A stretch of 64,000 nucleotides of DNA from Inia geoffrensis (Eukaryota > Chordata > Mammalia > Artiodactyla > Iniidae), in contig CM070913.1 in NCBI GenBank assembly GCA_036417435.1, positions 18,258,680-18,322,679 on the forward strand, in the 5' to 3' direction. Position numbers and translations under genes: made by a program. Position 1 is the first letter of the stretch. Every line of letters begins with the position of its first letter. This document shows positions 47,440 through 59,287 of the stretch, piece after piece. The notes beneath the pieces are model-generated. The model was not told where the DNA came from, searched no databases, and was given only the letters and a program-made list of their open reading frames with translations.

Positions 47440-48356
47440 TTTAGCATTTGTTGTAGAGCTGGTTTGGTGGTGCTGAATTCTTTTAGCTTTTGCTTGTCTG
47501 TAAAGCTTCTGATTTCTCTGTCAAATCTCAATGAGATCCTTGCCAGGTAGAGTAATTTTGGTTGTAGTTTCTTCCCTTTCATTACTTTAAATATGTCATG
47601 CCACTCCCTTCGGGCTTGTAGAGTATCTGCTGAGAAATCAGCTGTTTACCTTATGGGAGTTCCCTTGTATGTTATTTGTCATTTTTCCCTTGTTGCTTTT
47701 AATAATTTTTGTTTGTCTTTAATTTTTGTCAATTTGATTACTATGTGTCTCAGCATGTTTCTCCTTGGGTTTAATCCTGCCTGGGACTCTCTGTGCTTCC
47801 TGGACTTGGGTGGCTATTTCCTTTGCCGTGTTAGGCAAGTTTTCAACTCTAATCACTTCAAGTATTTTCTCATATCCTTTCTTTCTCTCTTCTCCTTCTG
47901 TGACCTCTATAATACCAATGTTGGTGTGTTTAATGTTGTCCCAGAGGTCTCTTCGGCTGTCTTCATTTCTTTTCATTCTTTTTTCCTTATTCTGTTCCAT
48001 GGTAGTGAATTCCACCATTCTGTCTTTCAGGTCACTTATCCATTCTTCTGCCTCAGTTATTCTGCTGCTGATTCCTTCTAGATAATTTTTAATTTCAGTT
48101 ATTTTATTGTTCATGTCTGTTTGTTGTTCTTTAATTCTTCTAGGTGTTTGTTCTTTAATTCTTCTAGGTCTTCGTTAAACATTTCTTGCTTCTTCTCTAT
48201 CTTTGCCTCCATTCTTTTTCTGAGGTTGTGGATCATCTTCACTATCATTATTCTGAATTCTTTTTCTGGAAGGTTGCCCATCTCTGCTTCATTTAGTTGT
48301 TTTTCTGGGTTCTTATCTTGTTCCTTACTCTGGTACATAGTCCTCTGCCTTTTCAT
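47440..48356 (-). pseudogene. L1 ORF1 remnant of the full-length L1
   Basis: The N-terminal part (48356-48111) starts MKRQRTMYQSKEQDKNPEK and runs into a charged coiled-coil segment. The next part (48114-47719) holds the central RNA-binding region ('WISDLKDRMVEFTTMEQNK', 'NLPNTAKEIATQVQEAQRV'). The C-terminal part ('RFDREIRSFTDKQKLKEF', 'TTKPALQQMLKELF') lies at 47582-47430. The three parts sit in different frames, so at least two frameshifts have occurred. ORF1p is the RNA-binding trimer that coats L1 RNA. Confidence 0.88.
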
Positions 48357-49260
48357 TTTGTCTATCTTTCTGTGAATGTGGTTTTCATTCCCCAGGTTGT
48401 AGGATTGCAGTTTTCTTTTGCTGTCTGCCCTCTGGTGGATGAGGCTATCTAAGAGGCTTGGGCAAGCTTCCTGTTGGGAGGGACTGCCGGGGAGTAGATC
48501 TGGGTGTTGCTCTGGTGGGCAGAGCTCAGTAAAAGTTTAATTCACTTGTCTGCTGATGGGTGGGGCTGAGTTCACTCCCCATTGGTTGTTTGGCCTGAGG
48601 CAACCCAGCACTGGTGCCTACAGGCTCTTTAGTGAGGCTAATAGTGGACTCTGGGAGGGCTCACCCAAAGGAGTACTTCCCAGAACTTCTGCTGCCAGTG
48701 TCCTTGTCCCCTTGGTGAGCCACAGCTGCCCCTGCCTCTGCAGGAGACCCTCCAACACTAGCAGGTAGGTCTGGTTCAGTCTCCTATGGGGTCACTGCTC
48801 CTTCCCCCTGGGTCCTGATGTGCACACTACTTTTTGTGTGCCCTCCAAGAGTGTAGTCTCTTTTTCCCCCAGTCCTGTCAAATCCTGCAATCAAATCCCA
48901 CTAGCCTTCTAAGTCTGATTCTCTGGGATTTTCTCCTCTCGTTGCCAGACCCCCTGGTTGGGAAGACTGACATGGGACTCAGAACCTTCACTCCAGTGAG
49001 TGAACTTCTGTGGTATAATTGTTCTCCAGTTTGTGAGTCACCGACTCAGTGGTTATAGGACTTGATTTTATTTTGATTGTGGCCCTCGTACAGTCTCACT
49101 GCATCTTCTCCTTTGTCTTTGGATGTGGGGTATCTTTTTTGGTGAGTTCCATTGTCTTCTTGTCGATGATTGTTCAGCAGTTAGTTGTCATTCCAGTGCT
49201 CTCACAAGAGGGAGTGAGCTCACGTCCCTCTACTCCACCATCTTGAACTTGTCTCTTCAC
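48357..49260 (-). promoter_or_regulatory. L1 5'UTR / internal promoter region (decayed)
   Basis: About 900 bp of GC-richer sequence upstream of ORF1 on the minus strand. The extreme 5' end includes CAAGATGG (about 49240-49233), which resembles the YY1-binding site that positions transcription starts in L1 5'UTRs. Whether it still works is unknown; CpGs are sparse. Confidence 0.7.
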
Positions 49261-49274
49261 AATGATCTTAAAGA

Positions 49275-49812
49275 ATTATTTTCAGTAAGTTAAAGTCTAA
49301 CAAGTGTATAAACATTAAATAAGAGGATTAAGCCAATCTCATAGTTAGCCTCAAGCTCTAATAAGCTGTGAATTCATGGCTCTACAAAATAGAAACAATT
49401 TTTGGATCCTCCAAAATTTCCCCTGTTAGGGGAAATTAGTTTTAAGTGTCATTGGTAATTAATTTTATCTAAGATTTGGTGCCCTTACCTTTCAAATTTT
49501 GTCCAAATATTTGGACTAAAGATACCTTTGGGATTTTTTCTTATTATGGAGATACTACTAAATTCATTTTGAAATAGCATATTGATCTGAAATTTGGAAT
49601 GTTCTAAATATCTATGATTTACTTATAGTGCATATTTCAACCCAAGAGTAGGACTACTGATTCATCTGTCACTTAAGCCAAGGTATAACATTGGGAAATT
49701 TTGCCTTTTTCTTGATTGTTCACCTCATTTCTTGGCCTTTTTCTGTCTTTCCGTTTCCTATTCTCTGAAGCTCGGGACATGCTTGTGTTTTCTGGGTTCT
49801 CAGGATTTCCCG
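49275..49812. other. Unassigned DNA
   Basis: About 540 bases without a recognised family. Confidence 0.45.
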
Positions 49813-50140
49813 TAGGATTAGTCCACTAGAGCTGCCATAACAAGATACCACAGGCTGAGTGGCTCATACAGCAGACATTTATTTTCTTGCAGTTCTGGAT
49901 GTTGCCAATCCAGGATCAAGGTGCTACAGGGTTGGTTTCTAGTGAGGCCTCTTCCTGGCTTGCAGATGGCCACCTTCTCCCTGTGTTCTCACATGGCTTT
50001 TCCTCACATCTCCCCTTCCAGGGGGAGGGGGAGAGAGAGAGAGAGAGAACTCTTGTGATCTTTTCCTCTTCTCATAAGGATCATTCCTATCATATTAGGG
50101 CCCCACGATTAGTGCATTTTGGGGGTAACTAGCCACACGT
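49813..50140 (-). mobile_element. MLT1-type MaLR solo LTR, incomplete
   Basis: Starts 'taggattagtccactagagc', continues 'taccacaggctgagtggctc', 'tctagtgaggcctcttcctg', 'cataaggatcattcctatc', and stops after 'ttagggccccacgattagtg', short of the MaLR end. A (GA)n run sits at about 50023-50048. Confidence 0.85.
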
Positions 50141-50649
50141 AAGTTAAAGATTTTCAGTACCACACCAGCTATGTCATTTTGTTAGACATAATTGCTTTGC
50201 CTGGGAATAGCAACAGCTGTAGACTTCCAGCAAGTCAGTATGCCCGTGTTAAAAAGAGAAATTACAAACAGAATCTCTCCAGTCAATCAGACCTTACTGA
50301 AAAGTGGACAGCACTTTGGTGATTCCAATGTACTCTCAAGAAATAACCAGTCAAAGATGTTGTCAAGATAGTTGAATTAAAGGGTTAAACATAAATATAA
50401 AGTTTCAAAGCCACATGAGGGAAGTCTTTTCTTGACCCAGTGACCTGGATGAAGGAGCTTGAAAAGTTGCTACCATCAGAATAAGGATTGTTTTTCACCA
50501 AAGTATTCATTAAAATGGAGGATCTTGGGGAATTTTCTGGTGCCCAGCGTCAAAGGATGACTTGAACCTTTGTTCTTCTAGCTACTGACTTGTAGAGATT
50601 GTCTTTGAAATGGTAGTGTCCTGGTTTCCTTGATACAATGCTAACCCCA
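50141..50649. other. Unassigned DNA
   Basis: About 510 bases with no recognised family. Confidence 0.4.
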
Positions 50650-51200
50650 CTGTTGGGAAGAAATAATATTCTCTATCCTTCTAGGTTCCTCTGGCTGATC
50701 TAATAATTTAAACTGACATGAGCCAGATTAACAGGAGAAAATCAAATTTTAACTTTGTGTGTTTGGGAAACCCAAAGTTATAAGGCTCAGAGAAGTGACC
50801 AAAGCAGACAGCTTTTATACCTTTTAGACAAAAAAAAAAAAAAAAAAAAAAATCCAATACATTTGTGAAGAACTGACAAGCCAAAGAAGTTTGGGCTTGG
50901 GGTAGTAAATTGGTGGAGAAATAACAAGATTTGTTTATACAGCCTTCTTGGCACTAGGTTCTGTATCTCTAGTGATAAGGATGCCTCTACCGTCCTGGTA
51001 CAGGGAGGGTATCTTTTGCACAGGAGTTTCCCTGCTTCCAGGGAGGAAAAAGACACTCAGAGTGTCCTTCTGGGTTGACTGTTACTTCAGTAACTTTAAT
51101 TCAAAATAAGCAATATGCTACTTTGGCATATTTGGGGGCAGCCTGCCCTGAGCCCAAACACTGCTAATTCTCTGATTGGACTTTGTTAAAAATTAATAAT
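50650..51200. mobile_element. Possible old LTR-like repeat, family not named
   Basis: 'tgagccagattaacaggaga', 'aaagttataaggctcagaga' and 'gcatatttgggggcagcctg' are phrases I associate with an old ERVL-type LTR, but I cannot fix the family or ends. A 23-base A-run lies at 50830-50852. Confidence 0.35.
50830..50852. repeat. Poly(A) run of 23
   Basis: Uninterrupted A-run; the sequence before it is not a recognised LINE or SINE, so its origin is unclear. Confidence 0.95.
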
Positions 51201-52784
51201 TATTGGCTTTCAGCTCTGTCTGTGGATTGATGCAGAATTGTCACTTTGCCTTTGGAAGAATATTATATTAAGCTTATAATTTTGCATCCCCACACTTTTC
51301 AAAAGGGCTCCCTTTTCCTTCAGAATCCAGAAACACATTCACCATTGGGGAATCTTTCTTTTTGTTCAATTCGCAATTTGCCTAGCAGGTGATTCGAGAC
51401 ACACACCACATACTTCTTACACTCAAAGCCAACAAGGAGCATCTTATTTGGAAGAAGGACAGGCAGATGTTATTTGCTAGCACCCAGAAGGTCTGTCTGT
51501 GTGCAGCTGTGTTCCCACTGGTCGTAAGCACACTGCCATCTCCTGTGTACCCCTGTCGTTGTCCCAGAAGCCCTACAGTTATTGTTGCATTTGGTGAACC
51601 TCAGGAACCCAGTGGAAACAGATAATTCTTGAGCGAAAGGAAAACTTCCGTGTACTCGAAATGTTACCTCAGACATTCAGGAAGAGCCTTGATGACTTGG
51701 CTAAAGTCACTGGGAAGATTTTAGGCAGACAATATTTACCTAGTGGCTTTGAGAGCTGGATTATGTTGAGGCCAAAGGAGAGCAAGGGAAGGCTTTCTGT
51801 GATTTAGAACACACTCAAGGGATTCTGTTTTATACCACATCTGTAAGGGACCATCCTAGTTGCTTTTCAAAATTCACAGCAGTCATCACAAGAATATATT
51901 CGGGTTAAATCTGTTACCTTTGATATGGAAAAAAGTTCAGGTTAACCTCTTTGATGAGAACTTTCTTGTTTGCTGAATCCGAGATAATAGGTCAGTACCA
52001 GTAATATTTGCCAACTCTTTCTGCACCCACGGGTCACTCCTTGTTAATCTTATAGGTCAGAGGAATAAAGGGAATTTTTAGGAATGAAAAGCAACGCCCC
52101 TAGGCACCGTTGACAACTGCAGACTCCTCCCACTGCTCTCAGAGAGTCTAACCATGTGGCAAAGATGAAAGAGATCCTGCCTGTTTCATGCAGTGTTTAC
52201 CTGGAGGATACCTGCCAGAGGAAGGCTTTGGCTCTAATAATGCACCTCTGCTTGAGTTCTTTCTACATTCGTTTTAATCCTGACCTGACGGTTTCATTTG
52301 CTGTGATCTACAAGGGCATTAGTATAGACATGCATATGACTAATCAGTGCAAGGCACTGTGTCTGGACATTTTTAAAATCACAAACAAAAACCTGGTCTC
52401 AAAGCTCAAGTTGAGGCACAAGAGGCAGGGGGGATTTCAGGGGGGATATCCTGATCTGCCCTCCTGACATAGCATTCTGTTCAGATACGTGCATAGCTGA
52501 TTCATTTTTTGACTTGCATCCCAACTCTTTCCCAGATTTTCCCGGAAACATTCATCTTAACCTTCTTATGAGCATGATGGGTGCTTCAGGTTGTATGCGT
52601 CAGCTACCTTTGTCTAAATAGGCATTTTCATTATAGTAGCAAAATATATTAAATGATCATATGGTTTAGACACTTTTGCAGTCTAATTTTTTTTTCACAA
52701 GTAATCTTTCATTCCTGTTCAGAGAAAGTAGATTTATTCCATCTATGTCTAAATAACACTATCTAGGCACTTGAGTATATAGGG
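51201..52784. other. Unassigned DNA
   Basis: About 1.6 kb with no recognised repeat, exon or RNA gene. Confidence 0.45.
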
Positions 52785-53270
52785 TATAAGTTAGAATGCT
52801 CTTGGCTGTAAGTGACAGAATATCTGACTAAATTGACTTAAACTATGTGGGTTGATTATTCTCTCACATAACAAGAAGTCCAGAGGTGAGTGATTTTTAG
52901 TCTGTTTTAGGCATTCAGTAATGCTATCCAGGCCCCAGTTTCCTTCAGTCTGTAAGCTCTGTAAGCCATCATCAATATGTCAGTGATATCGGCATAGGTG
53001 GACACAAGGTGACTGCAGCAGCTCTCAGCATCACGTCCTTATAAAATTGTCTTCCAAGTCAGGCAAAAGGACGGGATTCAAAGGATCAGAGTGGGAAGTT
53101 GCATCAAGGAGAGGCTCACACGTGTGCCGCCTTCTCTTCACAGGGGAAAGTCTCTTGTAAAAGGCCTCTCTCATCACTTTCCTGTATGTTTACTGGCCAT
53201 CATTGGATCATATTCTATCCCTAGCTGAGGAAAAGCTGGGGAAATGAGGACAGGTATTTTCACCTTTCTC
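52785..53270. mobile_element. Ancient interspersed repeat, family not named
   Basis: 'ctgtaagtgacagaatatct', 'ctcacataacaagaagtcca' and further on 'ttactggccatcattggatc' follow the order of a common old mammalian repeat I cannot name reliably. Diverged. Confidence 0.45.
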
Positions 53271-54034
53271 TGGATTCTGGCCCTTCCTATGTGGAAGAAG
53301 GATGGAAAGGACAGCTGTAGGAAGGGACACCAACCTTGTCTGGCTCTCAGGCGAGGTTGCATCTCTTGCTGGTGCAAGAATCTTCCTCATTGTGTCATGT
53401 TGCCCAGTGAGATCTGGGCTACAATCCGTGTCCACCATCTGGAGGAAAGAAGACCACATTTTTGGAGTCACCCTATATAGGAAAAGCAAGACCATGCATA
53501 CAAGACTCCTATTTGTGTGTTCAGTAATCTTAGAGAAGAAAATTTAATCCTTTGGATCTCTTAAAATGCTGTAGGATTCGCCAGTGTTGATTAATTACCC
53601 CTTTCTTTCATGAAGCCAAATGGGGAGAGCTTCTTGGCAACATGTGCATTTGGTTTCCTTCTGATTTCTTGTGCTGTTTCTTCATTAAAATTTCTCAGCC
53701 TATTCTTTCCTGTCTGTCCTTTCAGCATTAGTGTCCTGTGGGATTCATCGGGTTCTTGACATACTTCTTTTCTCATGCTATTCACCTTCACTATGCAATC
53801 TCGTGTCCTCTCTTGTCTGCGATTATAGCCTAAATGAATCGATGGCTTCCAAATCTTGCTCTCTAGTTTGCATTTCTCTATTGAGCTCCAGATCCATGTA
53901 TCCAATTATTACTGGCTAAGAATTTTTATTGGTTGTCTCATGGATTCTTCGAACTCAGATATTCCGAATGGAAATTAACCTTCTCTCCTCTTTGCACTAA
54001 CCCACCCCATGCTTGCTTCATTTCCTTTATTCCT
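53271..54034. other. Unassigned DNA
   Basis: About 760 bases without a recognised family; overlapping short frames on both strands have no known motif. Confidence 0.4.
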
Positions 54035-54640
54035 ATATCCTCAAATCTACCCAGTTGTGTAAGTCTTCTTTTTCATCTTTTACATCGAATCCATTCCCCA
54101 GTCCTGATTGTGCCTCCTAGATATTTCTGTAATCAGCCTCCTTCTTTCCATTTCTCTGACACTGCCCAAATTCAGATGTTCCTGATGTTTTGCCTTGATT
54201 ATTAATTGCAGACCCTCTTAACAGCCCTTCAAACTGCCAACGTCCTCCCTTCTAACCCACATTCTTCCCTGCTGTAGCCCAAAGACAAACTAATTTTATT
54301 GAAATTTATATCCGATTAAGAGGTTTTCTATCTTTAAAATTCTTACATGGCATCACATAATCTTCAGCATAAAAATCCAAACTCTTAGCATGTTACCATG
54401 AGACCTTCGATGGCTTTACCTTATTCTGGTTCCAGAACTTCTTTAAGTCTCGGAGGAGAGCCATGCAAACTTTCTGCCGGCTCGCACTTCTAGTACTACA
54501 TGCTGATTTTCTGTCCACAGGCCTGTCTTTATATTTTTCTGTAAGAACTTTGAAAATGTGGTCTAGTCCTTTGTAGCTGCAGTACATAATGTGTCTGATA
54601 TATAATAGTCGTTTAAAAAGTGTTTGCTGAATTAATAATG
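54035..54640 (+). mobile_element. L2 relic, long
   Basis: 'attgtgcctcctagatattt', 'atccaaactcttagcatgtt', 'gaccttcgatggctttacct' and the end 'taaaaagtgtttgctgaatt' follow L2 in order over about 600 bp. It is the longest L2 relic in the window. Confidence 0.75.
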
Positions 54641-54940
54641 TCTTTCCTCTTCCAATGTCTGTGTTTTTGGCCAATATAATATATGATCTTAATGTGTGGG
54701 TTACTTTAGAGACTATGTCTGTATCTATATTTCAGTGGTACTCCATTGTCACCATACAGTGGGGATTCTCATGATCTCATTTCCCCTTCAGTTAAAGTAT
54801 ATGAGCATCTGACAGGATTGCAGTCAGACTCCAGTACCCAGAATTTCCATTACAAACCTGTCCAAAATTGAGTAATAATTACAAGACTTTGGCACAGTAA
54901 GTACCCAGAAGAGGATCACTAATACTTTCAGTTCTTTCTT
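54641..54940. other. Unassigned DNA
   Basis: No family recognised; ends with the left target duplication of the next SINE. Confidence 0.4.
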
Positions 54941-55162
54941 TAGTTTTTTTTGTTTTTGTTTTTGTTTTTTGCGGTACGTGGACCTCTCACTGTTGTGGCC
55001 TCTCCCATTTTGGAGCACAGGCTCCGGACGCGCAGGCTCAGCGGCCATGGCTCACGGGCCCAGCCGCTCCGCGGCATGTGGGATCCTCCCAGACCGGGGC
55101 ACGAACCCGTGTCCCCTGCATCGGCAGGTGGACTCTCAACCACTGTGCCACCAGGGAAGCCC
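54941..55162 (-). mobile_element. CHR SINE, short form
   Basis: Antisense tail with TTTTTG units, 'gcggtacgtggacctctcac', body, end 'gccaccagggaagccc'. TCAGTTCTTTCTT at 54928-54940 and 55163-55175 is a perfect 13-bp target duplication. Confidence 0.96.
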
Positions 55163-55175
55163 TCAGTTCTTTCTT

Positions 55176-55811
55176 CATAATGCTCCATAAAAGGGAGTAA
55201 GTTCACCTCCATCTCAATTCTATTTCTTTAAGATATTGAAGTATGGAAGCACAGTAGGTTATATATTTTTCCTCTTTTTTCCTATTTAAGCATTTTCCAT
55301 ATAAACATGTCTCCAGTAGTCCCTCTCTTGACAGGGCAATCATTGATTACACATTTTACCCTGTGAAGGCAACTCCATGGTTTAAGTCATAAGCTATCAG
55401 GAAAATTGCACTAACAAACTTCCCTAACAGTCATTGTCAAGCTGAGCTAGATGCTTAAATGGAAATAACCTGAATTACACTCGAAGAACATCCTGCGTGA
55501 ACAATCGAATGGCAGATATAGATTTAAAGAAGATTATAAGTCCACTGCATTTAAATAATTACATGGAAATATGCGAATTGAATATAACAGAATAAAAAAT
55601 GAATGGATGGCTGTTCACAAGCAAAAAGGCAGATGCAGAGACCTTTTCTAAAATCAAGCCATTTCTTTTCTCTCTCTTGTATAGGTAACAGCTATAATTT
55701 CATTAGAATCTTACCATACATATTGATTTAAGCTAATAGTGCAGGTATATTTCTTCTGTATATGGAAGAGTGATCTGGTTTTAACTATGCCACGTGAATG
55801 GCTAGTGTGAA
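55176..55811. other. Unassigned AT-rich DNA
   Basis: About 640 bases with no recognised family. Confidence 0.45.
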
Positions 55812-56045
55812 ATTATAAAGAGCATACAATCTTGAACTTGACTACCTGGATCCAAATTCCAATTCTGCAATTTACTAGCTGTGTGAGTCTGGGTAAGTTA
55901 TTCAATCTCTCTGTGCCCGAGTTTCCTCTTATGTAGATGGGAGATAATACTAGTATTTACTTGAAAGGAGTGACGTGAGGATTCAATGAGTCAAATTTGT
56001 CAGTTGTTTAGAACTATACCTGGCACTGTGTAAATGCCTGGATCT
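55812..56045 (+). mobile_element. MIR SINE, well preserved
   Basis: 'aaagagcatacaatcttgaa', 'actacctggatccaaattcc', 'tttactagctgtgtgagtct', 'tcaatctctctgtgcccgag' and 'tacctggcactgtgtaaatg' cover almost the whole MIR in sense. It is the clearest MIR in the window. Confidence 0.88.
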
Positions 56046-56089
56046 AAGGAGTGGGAAGGTGGTCATCATTATCAGAAACACCTAATGCT

Positions 56090-56285
56090 CATTGAACACA
56101 TTCAAGATGCTATAGCACTCTGTACCTATTTTATAAACATCATATCATTTAATCCCCAAATACCTCTTTAAAAAGTAGATTTTTTTTAGCCTGCATTTGA
56201 CAGATGAGAAAACTGAGGCTTAATGGTTAAATGACATGTCCCAGGTTAGAAAATAGTCAAGCTGGAATCTGATCCACTCTCCTGG
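56090..56285 (-). mobile_element. MIR SINE relic
   Basis: 'acatcatatcatttaatccc', 'gacagatgagaaaactgagg' and 'aagctggaatctgatccact' follow the MIR complement. Lies 45 bases from the sense MIR at 55812, in opposite orientation. Confidence 0.8.
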
Positions 56286-56910
56286 TACACTAGAACCCAG
56301 AGGAACTTGCATAAGAAAATAGCTCAGTTTCAACCTCTGAAATTTTTATTTTGAAAAATAAACTCATCCAGGTGACCATAAAAATGACTTCTGATGAAAG
56401 ATATTCTTAGAAGTCATGGTAAAGATGGTAAGAGAAGATATTTATTTGTATTCACTTATATTTATTCTGTTGTCACCTGCCCTGATTTATGAAACCTTGT
56501 ATGTGTCCAAATTAAATTACAAAGTGCCCTTTCACTTTGCAGCCAGCTCATAGAGTTTTCTGAGTCTAATAAAAGGGAATAAAAGTGTTTATTGGGAGGC
56601 AACAACTGAAGTACAACATACTTCTATTGTACAGTAGCATTTAACAGATGTTACTGTACAATAGAAGTATGAGTAATTATTCTTGAACTTAATATAAGAG
56701 AGAAACAAAGATAGCTTAAAGTTTAATCTCTTAGATAAATGCTGTACTAGATATATTTTAAACATGTTTCATATTTTATCATATATGAAAATCCTTCGTA
56801 GTGAATATGTCTCTAATTGGAACTAACAACTCCACAACAAGCACTGTTGATGGGTTAGTTCTGCCCTCCCACTTTAGAAGTTATGATCATAGCACCAGTG
56901 GTTTATGCTT
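56286..56910. other. Unassigned DNA with a strong hairpin
   Basis: About 620 bases with no recognised family, apart from the hairpin at 56617-56671. Confidence 0.45.
56617..56671. repeat. Perfect 20-bp inverted repeat (hairpin)
   Basis: CATACTTCTATTGTACAGTA (56617-56636) and its exact complement TACTGTACAATAGAAGTATG (56652-56671), separated by 15 bases whose edges (GCAT/ATGT) could extend the stem with one G-T pair. I do not recognise it as an end of a known element. Confidence 0.96.
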
Positions 56911-57060
56911 TATTCATATATTTATCCAACCACCATATGTGAGGGCCTACTGTGTGCTGGTCCCTGTGCTGTATGAGCTGAAGGGAGCGTGGTGAGCCAG
57001 ACAGACACTTTGGCTCTCACCAGTGTGGGGCTTACAGCCTAATGAGGAAGAACAATTAAC
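56911..57060 (-). mobile_element. L2 relic, antisense 3' end
   Basis: 'atttatccaaccaccatatg', 'agggcctactgtgtgctggt', 'ccctgtgctgtatgagctg' and 'ggcttacagcctaatgagg' follow the complement of an L2 3' end. Confidence 0.75.
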
Positions 57061-59287
57061 TGAGTCAGATGATACACATTCAGTCTAAATCATCTGCTTT
57101 TCGGTTAAAGATGACTTCACAGTTTCCCCCTAGAATGGGAATACTTACTTTGTTCACCGAAAGAGTCTACTTGGGTTATATTCTCAAAATTAAGGACCAT
57201 CTATCTCAAAGGTAAATTTAGTTGTTTCTCTGAAAGCAACTATGTTCCACTTTCAAGGTAGAATTTTTTCAAATTTCTCTTCTAGATCTGAGGTCTTGGC
57301 ATGAGTACCCTGTTCCATAAGGACATGCGTTTGTTTTGCTCTCTAATATCATCTTATTAACCAACATCATATGCTTTTGCAATTCCTCAGCAGGCTCCAT
57401 TTCTTTTTAAGAATTTGAAGCTTTAACTTTCTTACATTTGTATTCAGGCTGCATCCTGCTTCACATCAGTTTTGTCCTCCCCTAAGGCACCATGATACGT
57501 CACTGTTTTCCACCTGAGCCGACTTGTGGCTCAAGGGAATGGCAGCTGCAGTGCTCTTTCATACTGACTTACTGTCTTCTGCCGTGATTGCACCCCAGGT
57601 AGCTCCAGTTGCTTCACTCTTAATGAGGAAGAAGGAGGGGTGCTAGAGATAGCTGAGTGGTGACAGCAGGCGCAAAAGGAGGATGGAAGCAGGTAGCCAT
57701 GCATACTTCTTGGGAGATGAGAATTAAGTGTTGGCCGACCATCACGCCGGTAACAACCGCAGTGGCTGTGAGGCTGTGAGGATGGCTGAGTCCTATTTCC
57801 TGGATATGAAGCAGATGCACAGATGTCATGGAGATACTGTTCTCTTTACATTATTTATCAGAGTACTTAATGTGCCTCTATGTGCTGGTTGTAACAATCT
57901 CCCTTTCTTCTTCATTCTCCAAGCTAGAAGAATCACTGAGGACATTTCCCCAAGATATTTGACCAGGGAGCATTTTATAAGTTATAATGAATCAGGAGGA
58001 CGCCAATGGTAGCTGCAAAGCTACCGTGCATACATGAAGTGAGATTAAGGGCCAAGAAATATCAAATAATATTACAACTATATATTGTAATTTGAAAAAA
58101 AAGAAGTACATCTACCAAATATAACCATATAGATGCCTTGCAAATCAAAGGACTCTTGGTTAGTATTTTTTATGAATAAATATTCAGATCAAACATCTTA
58201 AGCTTGTGCAATTTTCAGGCATTTGGTTACATGCCATGCCATTTTCGGAAGCCAGCTTGTCATTTAACAAAAAAACCCATTGAATACACATGCCTAGTAA
58301 TTTCCCTACACATGCATACATGTTTAGTATTTTTACATATATATTCACATGTACTTATAAATATAAAATATATGTATTTAAATAATATTTATAAATAATA
58401 CTCCCAGCATTAATTTTTTTCAAGAAATTCCTATTAACCGCTAATACAACACATGTTTTTCATGAAACACACCTTGAATTATGCTAATATAAGGAAACGG
58501 GCATTGTGTTTATGCTATTTTCTTTAAGATATTAGCTTATCTTATAGTTGAATAAAAATTACATTTTTGGAAGTAATTTTGCAAAATTTCTTGGTTTAAG
58601 GTCGTCTGAGTTCTAGATATGGCTCTTCCAGAGATCAACAGTGATATTCTGTGGGTCACATCTATGAATTTACCTGTCTTCCCCACTTTTCTTCCTGGTG
58701 TAAATTTCCCCAGCAGTGGTCCCTGCTCAGAGAAGCAGTCCCAGGCTGTTCTTTGCCCAGGAATGGCTTACTGAGTGGACTTGATGTGGCCTCATGGCCT
58801 GAGAGTGGACCATGATGTGTGGCTTCACATAGAAGGGATGAGATACTCGCCAACCCACCAGCTCCCAATTTTGATAATGCAAATTAGAATTATAGGAAGA
58901 TTCTCCATTGATAATAGATCAGAAAGCAGCTGACATGCAGAATGTAGACACAGCTGTTAATAAGGTTTACTTGGAGTGAATTTTTACTGGCTTCCTTTTA
59001 AGAATATCACTTTGACTTCAAATTTTAACATAAACAGCTGCTATTGTCCTCCTTTCTTTGTTGCTCTTTTGAATCTTTTTTATGCCTTTTCTCACTACCC
59101 ACGTGCTTGACCAGAATATTTTGTATGTTGAGATTATTTTAAGGAAGGCAATGTGTACATTCAGTATAAAATTATTGGGTAAAAGAAGCAACCATAAAAC
59201 TGGATCCTTTCAAATCCTTTTTTATTGTTAAACGAGGACCACTACTGTGTAAATGTGCATCGTGGTTATTCTTTTATAATTTTCTAA
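57061..59287. other. Unassigned DNA
   Basis: About 2.2 kb with no recognised repeat. Contains an AT-rich patch around 58320-58410; no exon or RNA gene seen. Confidence 0.45.

Larger units (their letters stand above)
43387..49260 (-). mobile_element. Full-length L1, inactivated
   Basis: On the minus strand it contains a 5'UTR (49260-48357), ORF1 (48356 to about 47440), ORF2 (47369-43586) and a short 3'UTR ending at 43387. The target duplication AATTATCTTAACGA (43373-43386) and AATGATCTTAAAGA (49261-49274), two mismatches, gives a length of 5,874 bp. The 5' end carries CAAGATGGTGGAGTAG, the sequence expected at an L1 start. Scattered stops and frameshifts, with no long ORF2 frame, show it is dead. 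Its 3'UTR matches the truncated copy at 9685. Confidence 0.94.

Noticed and set aside
50830..50852. Poly(A) run as the tail of a retrocopy
   Set aside because: No L1, SINE or gene-like sequence before it and no flanking duplication found, unlike the case at 60108.
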